From a virus, in the IMG/VR virus record IMGVR_UViG_3300025120_000337, positions 1 to 29,910 of that record: a DNA stretch of 29,910 nt; one strand, 5' to 3'. Shown here piece after piece: positions 22,833 through 29,527 of the stretch (within the stretch, counting starts at the first letter, position 1; each line of letters begins with the position of its first letter). The notes under the pieces are model-generated. The model ran no database searches. It was not told where the DNA came from and saw only the letters and a list, made by a program, of their open reading frames with translations. Made by a program: the position numbers and the translations under genes.

Positions 22833-22850
22833 TATTGTAGGGTATATAAT
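22833..22850 (-). promoter_or_regulatory. 18-nt repeat, copy 2, upstream of the 63-aa gene
   Basis: Read leftward, ATTATATACCCTACAATA, one mismatch from copy 1 at 22548-22565. It begins right after the hairpin at 22852-22872 and ends 27 nt before the GTG start. Confidence 0.45.
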
Positions 22851-22851
22851 A

Positions 22852-22872
22852 AAGGGACTGTTAAGTCCCCTT
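22852..22872 (-). terminator. Terminator-like hairpin after the 95-aa gene
   Basis: AAGGGACT (22852-22859) pairs with AGTCCCCTT (22864-22872) with one bulged C and a 4-nt loop. Read leftward it lies 4 nt after the TAA of the first leftward gene and is followed by TATTATAT, a U-rich tail. It would separate that gene from the rest of the leftward block. Confidence 0.65.
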
Positions 22873-22876
22873 AGTA

Positions 22877-23164
22877 TTAACCTTGGACTGTGAAGCCCTT
22901 AGATGTATTAACTTTAACTGGAGTAATGAACACACAATCATCTACTATATTATTCCAAGTAAATGGTGTAGCTGTCTGTTTCAACTGCACATTCTCAAAC
23001 AAAGACATATTCAACTCTCTCTCAAAACAAGATGTGATAATAGTATTCATCTGCTGTGCTGTCAATGACTGTCCACCTAAGCCTAAAACTCTGACCTTTT
23101 CTACTGGTGTAACCTTATCATTAACATATTCATTATTTCCATTTTCTGGTTCAACTGTAAACAT
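22877..23164 (-). CDS. First leftward (early) gene, 95 aa, unknown; possible second Ubl-like protein
   Basis: ATG 23164 follows AGAAAG/TAGG and is the first gene leftward from the divergent control region, with its own terminator-like hairpin. The product begins acidic (MFTVEPENGNNEYVNDK). It has a KVRVLGLGGQSLTAQQ strand-loop-helix and ends DDCVFITPVKVNTSKGFTVQG. The last part is loosely like the end of the 99-residue Ubl (KLCYVAFNSNTKRGG), but the terminus is a single Gly after Gln. No family is recognised. A beta-rich regulator is equally possible. Confidence 0.6.
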   Translation of the reverse strand: MFTVEPENGNNEYVNDKVTPVEKVRVLGLGGQSLTAQQMNTIITSCFERELNMSLFENVQLKQTATPFTWNNIVDDCVFITPVKVNTSKGFTVQG

Positions 23165-23186
23165 ATTTAACCTACTTTCTAATTAA

Positions 23187-23217
23187 TTGACTTTTCTCAA
23201 CTGATTTCTAAAATCAG
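23187..23217 (+). promoter_or_regulatory. Rightward sigma-70-type promoter with overlapping palindrome
   Basis: TTGACT (23187-23192), a 16-bp spacer and TAAAAT (23209-23214) make a good sigma-70-like promoter for the rightward 23286 gene and the terminase genes. A 17-bp palindrome, CTGATTT-cta-AAATCAG (23201-23217), covers the -10 box and could be a repressor operator. Read leftward, CGTTATAGT (ending 23223) offers a possible -10 for the early genes. Confidence 0.6.
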
Positions 23218-23285
23218 AAGACTATAACGATGGGGGTGGTTTCCATATATATCACTCACACACATTCTAGTTGCATTTTTGAAAA

Positions 23286-23519
23286 ATGGGTTGTAAATTT
23301 TCAATTATGAGAATTCCTAGAAAAATGTTATTTGATATGGTTATGACTGGAAATCTACAAAAATTTTGTAAAAATAAAAAGAAATGGGTTAAGGTAGACT
23401 TTTCTCCAGGGAATGAAGAACATATTCATATAAAGAGTATGCACTATGCTGAGGCTGAGATCGATTTTGTTAATGAGTCTTTGCAAATAGGATTAAATGT
23501 AATAAGAGAAATAAATTAA
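23286..23519 (+). CDS. Small basic hypothetical protein, 77 aa
   Basis: First rightward gene of the packaging side. The product has a basic first half (MRIPRKMLFDMV, KFCKNKKKWVKVDF) and an acidic, His-containing middle (GNEEHIHIKSMHYAEAEIDF). It ends in an amphipathic segment. It could be a small DNA-binding regulator of the adjacent operator-like repeats, but no helix-turn-helix is clear. No Shine-Dalgarno is visible at ATG 23286. Another in-frame ATG lies at 23307, so the start is uncertain. Confidence 0.5.
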   Translation: MGCKFSIMRIPRKMLFDMVMTGNLQKFCKNKKKWVKVDFSPGNEEHIHIKSMHYAEAEIDFVNESLQIGLNVIREIN

Positions 23520-23522
23520 ACA

Positions 23523-23571
23523 TACTTAAAGTATACTAACACATGTGTTAAGTAGTACTTAGAGTATACTA
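23523..23571. repeat. Direct 16-bp repeats around a 10-bp palindrome (operator-like)
   Basis: TACTTAAAGTATACTA (23523-23538) and TACTTAGAGTATACTA (23556-23571) differ at one base and start 33 bp apart, about three helical turns. The perfect palindrome ACACATGTGT (23539-23548) lies between them. Each repeat contains the palindrome AGTATACT. They sit in the 79-nt gap before the 73-residue gene and TerS. Confidence 0.75.
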
Positions 23572-23598
23572 CTAAAAAAAGAGGATGTCAAGTAAAAT

Positions 23599-23820
23599 AT
23601 GATGCAAAAGAAAAAAAAGAAGCCTACTATTAAAGAATTGTCAGGAATGATTGGAGCTTTGATGGTTCAGCTAGAACAAATGAAAGCACACGTTTTCAAC
23701 GGGGATAAGGCCCTAGATGAATATATCAAGATGAAAGGCGACAAAGAAGACTTTGTAAAATATTTAGAAGAAAATTATAAAGAAGATGATACGGATAACG
23801 AGAAGACTGAAGATAAATAA
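23599..23820 (+). CDS. Small charged protein before TerS, 73 aa
   Basis: ATG 23599 (ATGATG) follows a weak GAGGA. The product begins with a polylysine stretch (MMQKKKKKPTIKEL), has a predicted coiled coil (MIGALMVQLEQMKAHVF) and ends in a strongly acidic tail (YKEDDTDNEKTEDK). This bipolar arrangement is common in small phage proteins preceding the terminase. It overlaps TerS by 35 nt. The function is unknown. Confidence 0.6.
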   Translation: MMQKKKKKPTIKELSGMIGALMVQLEQMKAHVFNGDKALDEYIKMKGDKEDFVKYLEENYKEDDTDNEKTEDK

Positions 23821-24553
23821 CTTTGATTCGGTTGATTATGAGGTATATCCATTAAAAGAATTTACTACAACTGGTAAGAAGTATAAGCATTGGTCTAAAT
23901 GTAAGCAAGGTGACTGGGGTATTAGTGATGATGACTACGTTTCTGAGTGTATTCAGTGTAATATGTACGGTAAAAGTATAGAAATGGTGTTTCCATATGG
24001 AAGACAATGGGTTAATAAGACTGCTAAGTTAGAGTTTGAGCCACATTATTATAGTAAAAACTACAGTAATGTCTCTACAAAGAGTTATTCTGAGCTAGAA
24101 GCTAAAAGATCTAGGGCTGATTTAGCTATAGATGCTTTCTTAGCCTACAAAATAGCAGGTGAAACACCAGATATGGACAAAATAGGTAGAATATACAGGC
24201 CTGACCAGAAAAAACCAGAGATAGCAGTACGAAAGTTATTTAAAACTAAAGAGGTAAAGAGGATTATGGCGGATAAGTTAAAAGAAATATTAGTTGATAA
24301 AAAAATTGACGAAGGATATGTGTTAGATGTAATTAAAGATGCAATAGACACAGCTAAAGTTAAAGAAGATCCAGCTAATATGATACGTGCTGCAAAAGAA
24401 TTGTCAGTGTTTTTAGATATGCAACCAAAAAACAAACAAGTTACAGAATCTATAGAAATGGATATGTCAAATCAAATAGCTGATACTTATAATAAGCAAA
24501 CAAAGAAGTTAAAAGCAACTCAAACGAGAATGGTAGATGAAGAAAACGATTAA
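23786..24553 (+). CDS. Terminase small subunit-like protein, 255 aa
   Basis: Predicted DNA-recognition subunit of the packaging motor. The C-terminal half (about 100-230) shows the helical pattern of phage TerS proteins. RSRADLAIDAFLAYKIAGETPDMDKIGRIYRPDQ is a possible DNA-binding helix pair. The block GYVLDVIKDAIDTAKVKEDPANMIRAAKELSVFLDM is typical of TerS oligomerisation segments. The N-terminal part (about 30-60) has CKQGDW and CIQCN cysteines that might bind zinc. It is followed at once by TerL. The start overlaps the previous gene and lacks a strong ribosome site, so it may lie slightly downstream. Confidence 0.75.
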   Translation: MIRITRRLKINNFDSVDYEVYPLKEFTTTGKKYKHWSKCKQGDWGISDDDYVSECIQCNMYGKSIEMVFPYGRQWVNKTAKLEFEPHYYSKNYSNVSTKSYSELEAKRSRADLAIDAFLAYKIAGETPDMDKIGRIYRPDQKKPEIAVRKLFKTKEVKRIMADKLKEILVDKKIDEGYVLDVIKDAIDTAKVKEDPANMIRAAKELSVFLDMQPKNKQVTESIEMDMSNQIADTYNKQTKKLKATQTRMVDEEND

Positions 24554-24647
24554 AATAGAAGGTAAGAAGATAGATGTTATAGAATTTTTAGCTGTACTTT
24601 CACAAGTATCAGAAGATTTTAGACTTACCGTAGTTATAAAAGACTAA
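24537..24647 (+). CDS. Tiny protein between TerS and TerL, 36 aa
   Basis: ATG 24537 lies inside the end of TerS in another frame and runs to TAA 24645-24647, whose last base starts the TerL ATG (TAATG). The 36-residue product starts MKKTIKIEGKKIDVIEFLAV and ends RLTVVIKD, a strand-helix-strand pattern. Its tight fit between two essential genes suggests a real coupled gene, although it could instead be a translational bridge. No function is assigned. Confidence 0.55.
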   Translation: MKKTIKIEGKKIDVIEFLAVLSQVSEDFRLTVVIKD

Positions 24648-26128
24648 TGGAAAAAGATAAGATATTACTTGAAATGGAGCAAGATATGCTTCTATTTGGC
24701 AGAATGGTAATGCCAAACATGTTTAGTGAAAACTCTCCAGGGTTTCATTACGATATTGTAAAGGAACTTAGTGGCCCAGAAAAACAAATAAATATTATTG
24801 CTCCACGTGGTCATGCTAAGTCATCGATTGTTGCTGGCGTTTATCCTTTGTGGCATTTAATGATGGATAAAGGTACAAAGGTTATTGTATTAGTATCTAG
24901 AACACAATCTCACGCTACAAAGTTAATGGGAACAATTAAAGACGTGTTAGACTATTCGCAAGAGTTTAGATATTTTTTTGGATACTGGGGGCAAAACTCT
25001 GCAAGAAAGTGGACTAACACTGAGATTGAACTAAAAGATGGTAGTATTATTATATGTAAAGGTACAGGACAACAGATAAGGGGGATTAAACATGGGAATC
25101 AAAGACCGACGTTATTGGTACTGGATGATCCTGAAGACGAGGTTAATACGAAAACTGCAGAAGCGATGGAATATAATCTACGTTGGTTGCTGCAATCTGG
25201 TGTTCCATCCCTTGACCCGCTCCGTGGTAGAATCTGTGTCATTGGTACTCCGCAGCATGAGCGATGTATGGTTGAAACGTTAAAAGAAATGAAGGGTTGG
25301 AAGAATATGCAGTTTAGTCCTGACCTTGAAAACAATCATGCACTATGGCCAGAGGTATGGCCCATTAAAAAATTAAAACAAAAAAAAGATGAGTTGAATA
25401 GTATTAATAGGTTGTCAGTGTTTTATAGAGAATATTTATGTCAAATCGTTGGAGATGAAGATAATTTGTTCCGTGCTGAGGATATTCAATATTATGACGG
25501 CTATATAGAAAGAGATGATCAGGGATTGTCGAATCTCGTACTGACGAACATAAATGGTGAGGAAGTTAAAGAGATTAGACCTGTAAACGTGTTTACTGGT
25601 GTCGATCCCGCATCAAGTACAAAGAAAGGAGCTGACTTTAGTGTTATTTTTAATCTTGCCATTGATGGCGATAATAACCGTTGGGTACTGCCATATTACA
25701 GAAAGAGAGCAACGCCACTAGATTTAGCAGATGCTATCATAGATAACTTCAAAGACTATAGAAGTGCTAAGACAAGAATAGAATCTGTTGGGTATCAAGA
25801 GATGTTACGTCAATACATAAAAGAAAAAGCAGAAGAAATGGGTATGTTTATACCTGGTTTAGAAATAAAAGAGAACCCAAGAACTAGAAAATCTTACAGA
25901 TTAGAAAGTTTACAGCCAATATTTGCAAATGGTAAGGTGTTTATACAAAAAAATATGCAAGCTTTACTAGATGAGTTAACTTTATACCCCAGAGGTAAAC
26001 ATGATGACTTGCTAGATGGTTTCTTTTATGCAAACAAAAATTGTTATAAGCCTGCTCACGACGCTGAATTGGTGTACGAAGAAGAAGATTATTACCTACC
26101 TCAGAAAAAAAACTGGAAGTTACAGTAG
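24647..26128 (+). CDS. terL: Terminase large subunit (ATPase-nuclease), 493 aa
   Basis: Motor that translocates and cuts DNA into the prohead. The N-terminal ATPase has a variant Walker A, APRGHAKSS (residues 52-60), and Walker B LLVLDDPED (156-164), where the second acid would be catalytic. GTPQHE (200-205) fits the coupling motif. The C-terminal RNase H-like nuclease has Asp320 in FTGVDPASS, an acidic residue near 330, and HDDLLDG (452-458), giving the metal-binding acids. The length is normal for the T7/HK97-like TerL range. Neighbours TerS and portal confirm the module. Fused coupling by TAATG with the 36-residue gene keeps stoichiometry. Confidence 0.95.
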   Translation: MEKDKILLEMEQDMLLFGRMVMPNMFSENSPGFHYDIVKELSGPEKQINIIAPRGHAKSSIVAGVYPLWHLMMDKGTKVIVLVSRTQSHATKLMGTIKDVLDYSQEFRYFFGYWGQNSARKWTNTEIELKDGSIIICKGTGQQIRGIKHGNQRPTLLVLDDPEDEVNTKTAEAMEYNLRWLLQSGVPSLDPLRGRICVIGTPQHERCMVETLKEMKGWKNMQFSPDLENNHALWPEVWPIKKLKQKKDELNSINRLSVFYREYLCQIVGDEDNLFRAEDIQYYDGYIERDDQGLSNLVLTNINGEEVKEIRPVNVFTGVDPASSTKKGADFSVIFNLAIDGDNNRWVLPYYRKRATPLDLADAIIDNFKDYRSAKTRIESVGYQEMLRQYIKEKAEEMGMFIPGLEIKENPRTRKSYRLESLQPIFANGKVFIQKNMQALLDELTLYPRGKHDDLLDGFFYANKNCYKPAHDAELVYEEEDYYLPQKKNWKLQ

Positions 26129-26135
26129 AAAAGAC

Positions 26136-26164
26136 TTGACAAACCTTACACTTGTAGTTAAATT
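26136..26164 (+). promoter_or_regulatory. Sigma-70-type promoter upstream of portal
   Basis: TTGACA (26136-26141), 17 bp, TAAATT (26159-26164) in the gap after TerL. The -35 box is perfect and the spacing ideal, so capsid genes from portal onward may be transcribed separately from the terminase genes. Confidence 0.65.
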
Positions 26165-26179
26165 ACGATTAAAAACTTT

Positions 26180-26332
26180 ATGAAATTTGATAAAGAAAAG
26201 TATAGGTTGGATCTCAAAGAAATACTGTCTGATCTTAAAATTGAAATCCCAAAGGGATATATAGAGGTAAATAGTGCCAAAAAACATACAGAAAAAAACA
26301 GCAGCGACAAGAAGCCAGAACAAAAGAGATAA
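26180..26332 (+). CDS. Small protein overlapping the portal start, 50 aa
   Basis: ATG 26180 lies 16 nt after the promoter -10 box and runs to TAA 26330-26332, overlapping the portal gene by 59 nt in another frame. The product begins MKFDKEKYRLDLKEILSDLK and turns highly basic at the end (KKHTEKNSSDKKPEQKR). It may be a real small virion or regulatory protein, or a leader that couples translation to portal. No clear Shine-Dalgarno is seen, and the transcript leader would be short. Confidence 0.45.
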   Translation: MKFDKEKYRLDLKEILSDLKIEIPKGYIEVNSAKKHTEKNSSDKKPEQKR

Positions 26333-28601
26333 TAAAGTTGTTTTTGGTTTTGAAGAAGGTATAGATTCTTATGAAATACCTAATGAAGTAGAGCTGTCTA
26401 GAGAAGTATTGTTAGAGTATAAAAGTTCAAGAGAGTTGTGGGCACAAAAATTTCAAGAATCAGTAGAGTTTAGAGCTGGAGCTCAATGGACTAACGAAGA
26501 ACAAGAAGTATTAGAGTCTAGAGGTCAATCACCGATAGTAGTAAATCGTATACACCCTATTGTGGAAACAGCAAAATCTTTACTTACATACAATTCACCA
26601 CAGTTTAGAGCTACTGCAAGAGAAGATTCAGATAGAAAAACAGCTAAAGTTTTTTCTGACTTATTTCAATACATATGGCAACAGTCTAGTGGTGACGAAG
26701 AACTTAAAAGAATTATAGATGATTACTATGTAGGTGGTATGGGCGTTATGCAAGTTTACCAAGACCCTTCTGCAGACTTTGGAAAAGGTGAAGTATGTGT
26801 TAAGTCTATAAATCCTCTAGATGTTTTTATTGATCCTAACTCAAAAGATGTATACGCTAGAGATGCTGCACACATTTTAGTATGTAAATACATGACAGAT
26901 GAATATGCAGAGCTTGTATATCCAGAATACATGGATATTATAGAGCAAGCAAATCCAGAACCAGATAACGATGACGACTATCCTGTAACAGATTTAGCAG
27001 CAACAGAGGGTCAAATGTTCTTTGGTGATGACGATTCTACTATACATACAAAAAGAAAGTACACTGAAAGATATACTAGGACTTTAATGCCTTACTGTAA
27101 TGTGTACGAACCTTTCTCACAAAGAGAATTTTTATTTAAATATGATGAATTTGAACAGTACGCTACTAAACATTACATAAAGATTAGAAAAATTACAGGA
27201 GAAGAGATTGTTGTATTTGACGATCAAGCTGTAATTAACTTATTTGAAGTTATAGAAGATACTGGTGGAATATTTCATTATAGATTACCTGAACCACAAC
27301 TAGACCCTATGGGTCAACCTATACCTCAACCCCCAGTTAGAGTGGCAGGTGAAGAAAATGAAGAAGCTATACCAGGCTCTACTACTATTTTAATTCCAAT
27401 ATCTACTGAAGAATTGATAAATATGGGAGAGATTAGTAAGAACGATATAGAGAAACCTTGTATAGAAATGGTAGTGACTGTTGGAGATCGTTTACTTTAT
27501 AAAAGAATGTTACCTACGGAAAACTATCCTATCATTCCTCTTATGAACGTACATCACAGAAATCCTTATCCTGAGTCTGATGTTAGATTATACAGACCTA
27601 TGCAGGAATATATTAATAAAATACGTTCTTTAATAATAGCACATGCTAGTACAAGTACAAATATTAAGTTGTTAATTCCTAGAGGCTCTGCTGATTTAAG
27701 ACAGATAGAAGAAGAGTGGAGCAAAGCTGGTACTAGTGTTATAGAGTTTGACGCAGAATTAGGTGCACCCATTGTTGCTGGCCCAGTGCCGTTACCAAAC
27801 GAATTGTATAAGAATGAAGCTGATGCTAAGTATGACTTAGAATATGGCTTTGGTATATTTGAACTTATGCAAGGTAGTGGAGCAAGTGCACCATCTACTT
27901 ATCGTGGTACTTTAGTTGTAGATGAGTTTGGCCAGCGTAGAATTAAATCTAGAAGAGACGATATAGAGAATTTTTTAAATCAAGTAGGTAAGGTAGCTAT
28001 TCCTTTAATACAACAAATTTATACAGAAGAGAAAGTAATTAGACTATTACAACCTAATGGACTAGAAAAAGAAGAACAAATTAATTTTTATAAAGAGATG
28101 GAAGATGGTTCCGTACAAAAGTTTCACGATGTTGGAGTAGGTAAGTATGACCTCGTTGTTGTTTCTGGTTCTACATTACCTACCAATAGAATGGCATTGT
28201 TAAATACGTATATGCAAATGTTCCAAATGGGCTTAATAGATCAAACAGAAGTATTAAAAAAGACAGAGCTTGTAGACATAGAAGGCGTAATGGAGCGTTC
28301 TGGTCAAATGAAACAAATGCAACAACAAATGATGGCTATGGAAGAAGAATTAAAGAAGGTCAAGGGAGACCTACAAACTGCTTCACGTGAAGAAGTTCAC
28401 GCTAAGAAGCGTTTGGAAGTAGAAAAATTCAGTGGGGACTTAGATAAAATATCTAATCGTGCTGATATGGCAGCCAGCTTATATAAAGCTAGGCTTAATG
28501 ATGCAAAATCAAATCTGATAAACTCCGTTACCCCAGAGACGGTCGAAGATATGGAAGAAGAAAATATCTTTGACATAGTTCCAGAGGATATGGAGAGTTA
28601 G
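26274..28601 (+). CDS. Portal protein (P22-like), 775 aa
   Basis: Forms the dodecameric ring at the head vertex through which DNA enters and leaves. The start is GTG 26274, preceded by GAGGT with 6-nt spacing. The N-terminal part (about 40-140) has KSSRELWAQKFQESVEFRAGAQWTNEE...SPIVVNRIHPIVETA, and the core has VGGMGVMQVYQDP and SINPLDVFIDPNSKD. This wing/stem pattern is typical of P22-type portals (DPxS, N-P-x-D-V-F-x-D-P). Residues 610-760 form a long Gln/Glu-rich helical barrel. The length is in the P22-like range. It sits between TerL and the scaffold-like protein. Confidence 0.93.
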   Translation: MPKNIQKKTAATRSQNKRDNKVVFGFEEGIDSYEIPNEVELSREVLLEYKSSRELWAQKFQESVEFRAGAQWTNEEQEVLESRGQSPIVVNRIHPIVETAKSLLTYNSPQFRATAREDSDRKTAKVFSDLFQYIWQQSSGDEELKRIIDDYYVGGMGVMQVYQDPSADFGKGEVCVKSINPLDVFIDPNSKDVYARDAAHILVCKYMTDEYAELVYPEYMDIIEQANPEPDNDDDYPVTDLAATEGQMFFGDDDSTIHTKRKYTERYTRTLMPYCNVYEPFSQREFLFKYDEFEQYATKHYIKIRKITGEEIVVFDDQAVINLFEVIEDTGGIFHYRLPEPQLDPMGQPIPQPPVRVAGEENEEAIPGSTTILIPISTEELINMGEISKNDIEKPCIEMVVTVGDRLLYKRMLPTENYPIIPLMNVHHRNPYPESDVRLYRPMQEYINKIRSLIIAHASTSTNIKLLIPRGSADLRQIEEEWSKAGTSVIEFDAELGAPIVAGPVPLPNELYKNEADAKYDLEYGFGIFELMQGSGASAPSTYRGTLVVDEFGQRRIKSRRDDIENFLNQVGKVAIPLIQQIYTEEKVIRLLQPNGLEKEEQINFYKEMEDGSVQKFHDVGVGKYDLVVVSGSTLPTNRMALLNTYMQMFQMGLIDQTEVLKKTELVDIEGVMERSGQMKQMQQQMMAMEEELKKVKGDLQTASREEVHAKKRLEVEKFSGDLDKISNRADMAASLYKARLNDAKSNLINSVTPETVEDMEEENIFDIVPEDMES

Positions 28602-28620
28602 AAAAGGAGAACAAAATAAT

Positions 28621-29511
28621 ATGCAAGAAGAAAAAAACATGGACAACGTACAAGAACAACAGGTAGAGGGACAGACTGCAATCGAACCTACCGTACAAGA
28701 AGATATCTTTTCCGAAGTTTTTGGTCAACAGGATGCTGAACAGTTTGTTGCAAAAGCTGCACCAGAATCTGAACCAGAGATAATCGACGAAGGTCAACCT
28801 TCTAATGTTCAACCTACAGAAGATCCAACGAATGATGCTGACAGTTATAAATACTGGCAGAGTCAAGCAGATAAACGTGCAGCTGAAGTAGATTTACTGA
28901 AATCACAAGTGACTGAACTAATGAAAGTTCAAACATCTACACCTGCAGAACCAGCTAAAGAGGAAACAGTTAGAGTAGAAAAACCTGTTAAACCTCGTAA
29001 GCCTGCTGATTATGATCATTCTGAAGCACTGGCTGATCCTGAAAGTATGTCAGGTAAATACCTTTCAAAACAGGAACAGTATTTGGATAGCTTAACTAAC
29101 TATATGGAAAGCGTAGAACAGAATAGAGAAACTGTAATGCAAAAACAAATGCACGAGCAAGAAGCTCAAATGCGTAATCAGAAATTGGTTACTGATTTGC
29201 AAACACATTACGGATACTCTGGACCAGAAGCTGCAGACTTTATAGATAGAATGAGTAAACCAGATTCTCTATCTTTAGACAATTTAGTTAAATTGCACAA
29301 GTTGAACCAGGGGAATGCCCCAGTACAAGTTACACAAGTAACTCCAGAAGCTCAACAAAAGCAAGCAATAATGAGTCGAAGACAAGAGAAGCTAAGTATA
29401 CCTACGCCAATAGGTGTACAACCAGGTGCTAACGTGCAGTCATCAAAAACAGTGGAAAATCAAATGATGGATTCTATGATAGGAAACTACAAAAAAAAGA
29501 ATCCGTTTTAA
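28621..29511 (+). CDS. Scaffolding-like protein, 296 aa
   Basis: A highly acidic, disordered N-terminal third (EEKNMDNVQEQQVEGQ...EDIFSEVFGQQDAEQF, EPEIIDEGQPS) is followed by a coiled coil (about 78-105, KYWQSQADKRAAEVDLLKSQ). Then come a Pro/Lys-rich linker (KPVKPRKPADYD) and a Gln-rich helical C-terminus ending KKKNPF. The basic C-terminal end could bind capsid protein, as in P22-type scaffolds. The place between portal and capsid supports this. A GGAG site lies upstream of ATG 28621; the alternative ATG at 28639 is less well placed. Confidence 0.8.
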   Translation: MQEEKNMDNVQEQQVEGQTAIEPTVQEDIFSEVFGQQDAEQFVAKAAPESEPEIIDEGQPSNVQPTEDPTNDADSYKYWQSQADKRAAEVDLLKSQVTELMKVQTSTPAEPAKEETVRVEKPVKPRKPADYDHSEALADPESMSGKYLSKQEQYLDSLTNYMESVEQNRETVMQKQMHEQEAQMRNQKLVTDLQTHYGYSGPEAADFIDRMSKPDSLSLDNLVKLHKLNQGNAPVQVTQVTPEAQQKQAIMSRRQEKLSIPTPIGVQPGANVQSSKTVENQMMDSMIGNYKKKNPF

Positions 29512-29527
29512 TTAAGGAGATGTAAAG

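Noticed and set aside
22840-22850. TATAAT as a rightward promoter
   Set aside because: GGGTATATAAT reads as a -10 box only on the + strand, where no rightward gene follows; the conserved 18-mer is better explained in the leftward direction.
22890-23186. Rightward 98-codon frame
   Set aside because: It is fully antisense to the 95-aa leftward gene, which has a ribosome site, a promoter region and a terminator-like hairpin; this frame has none.
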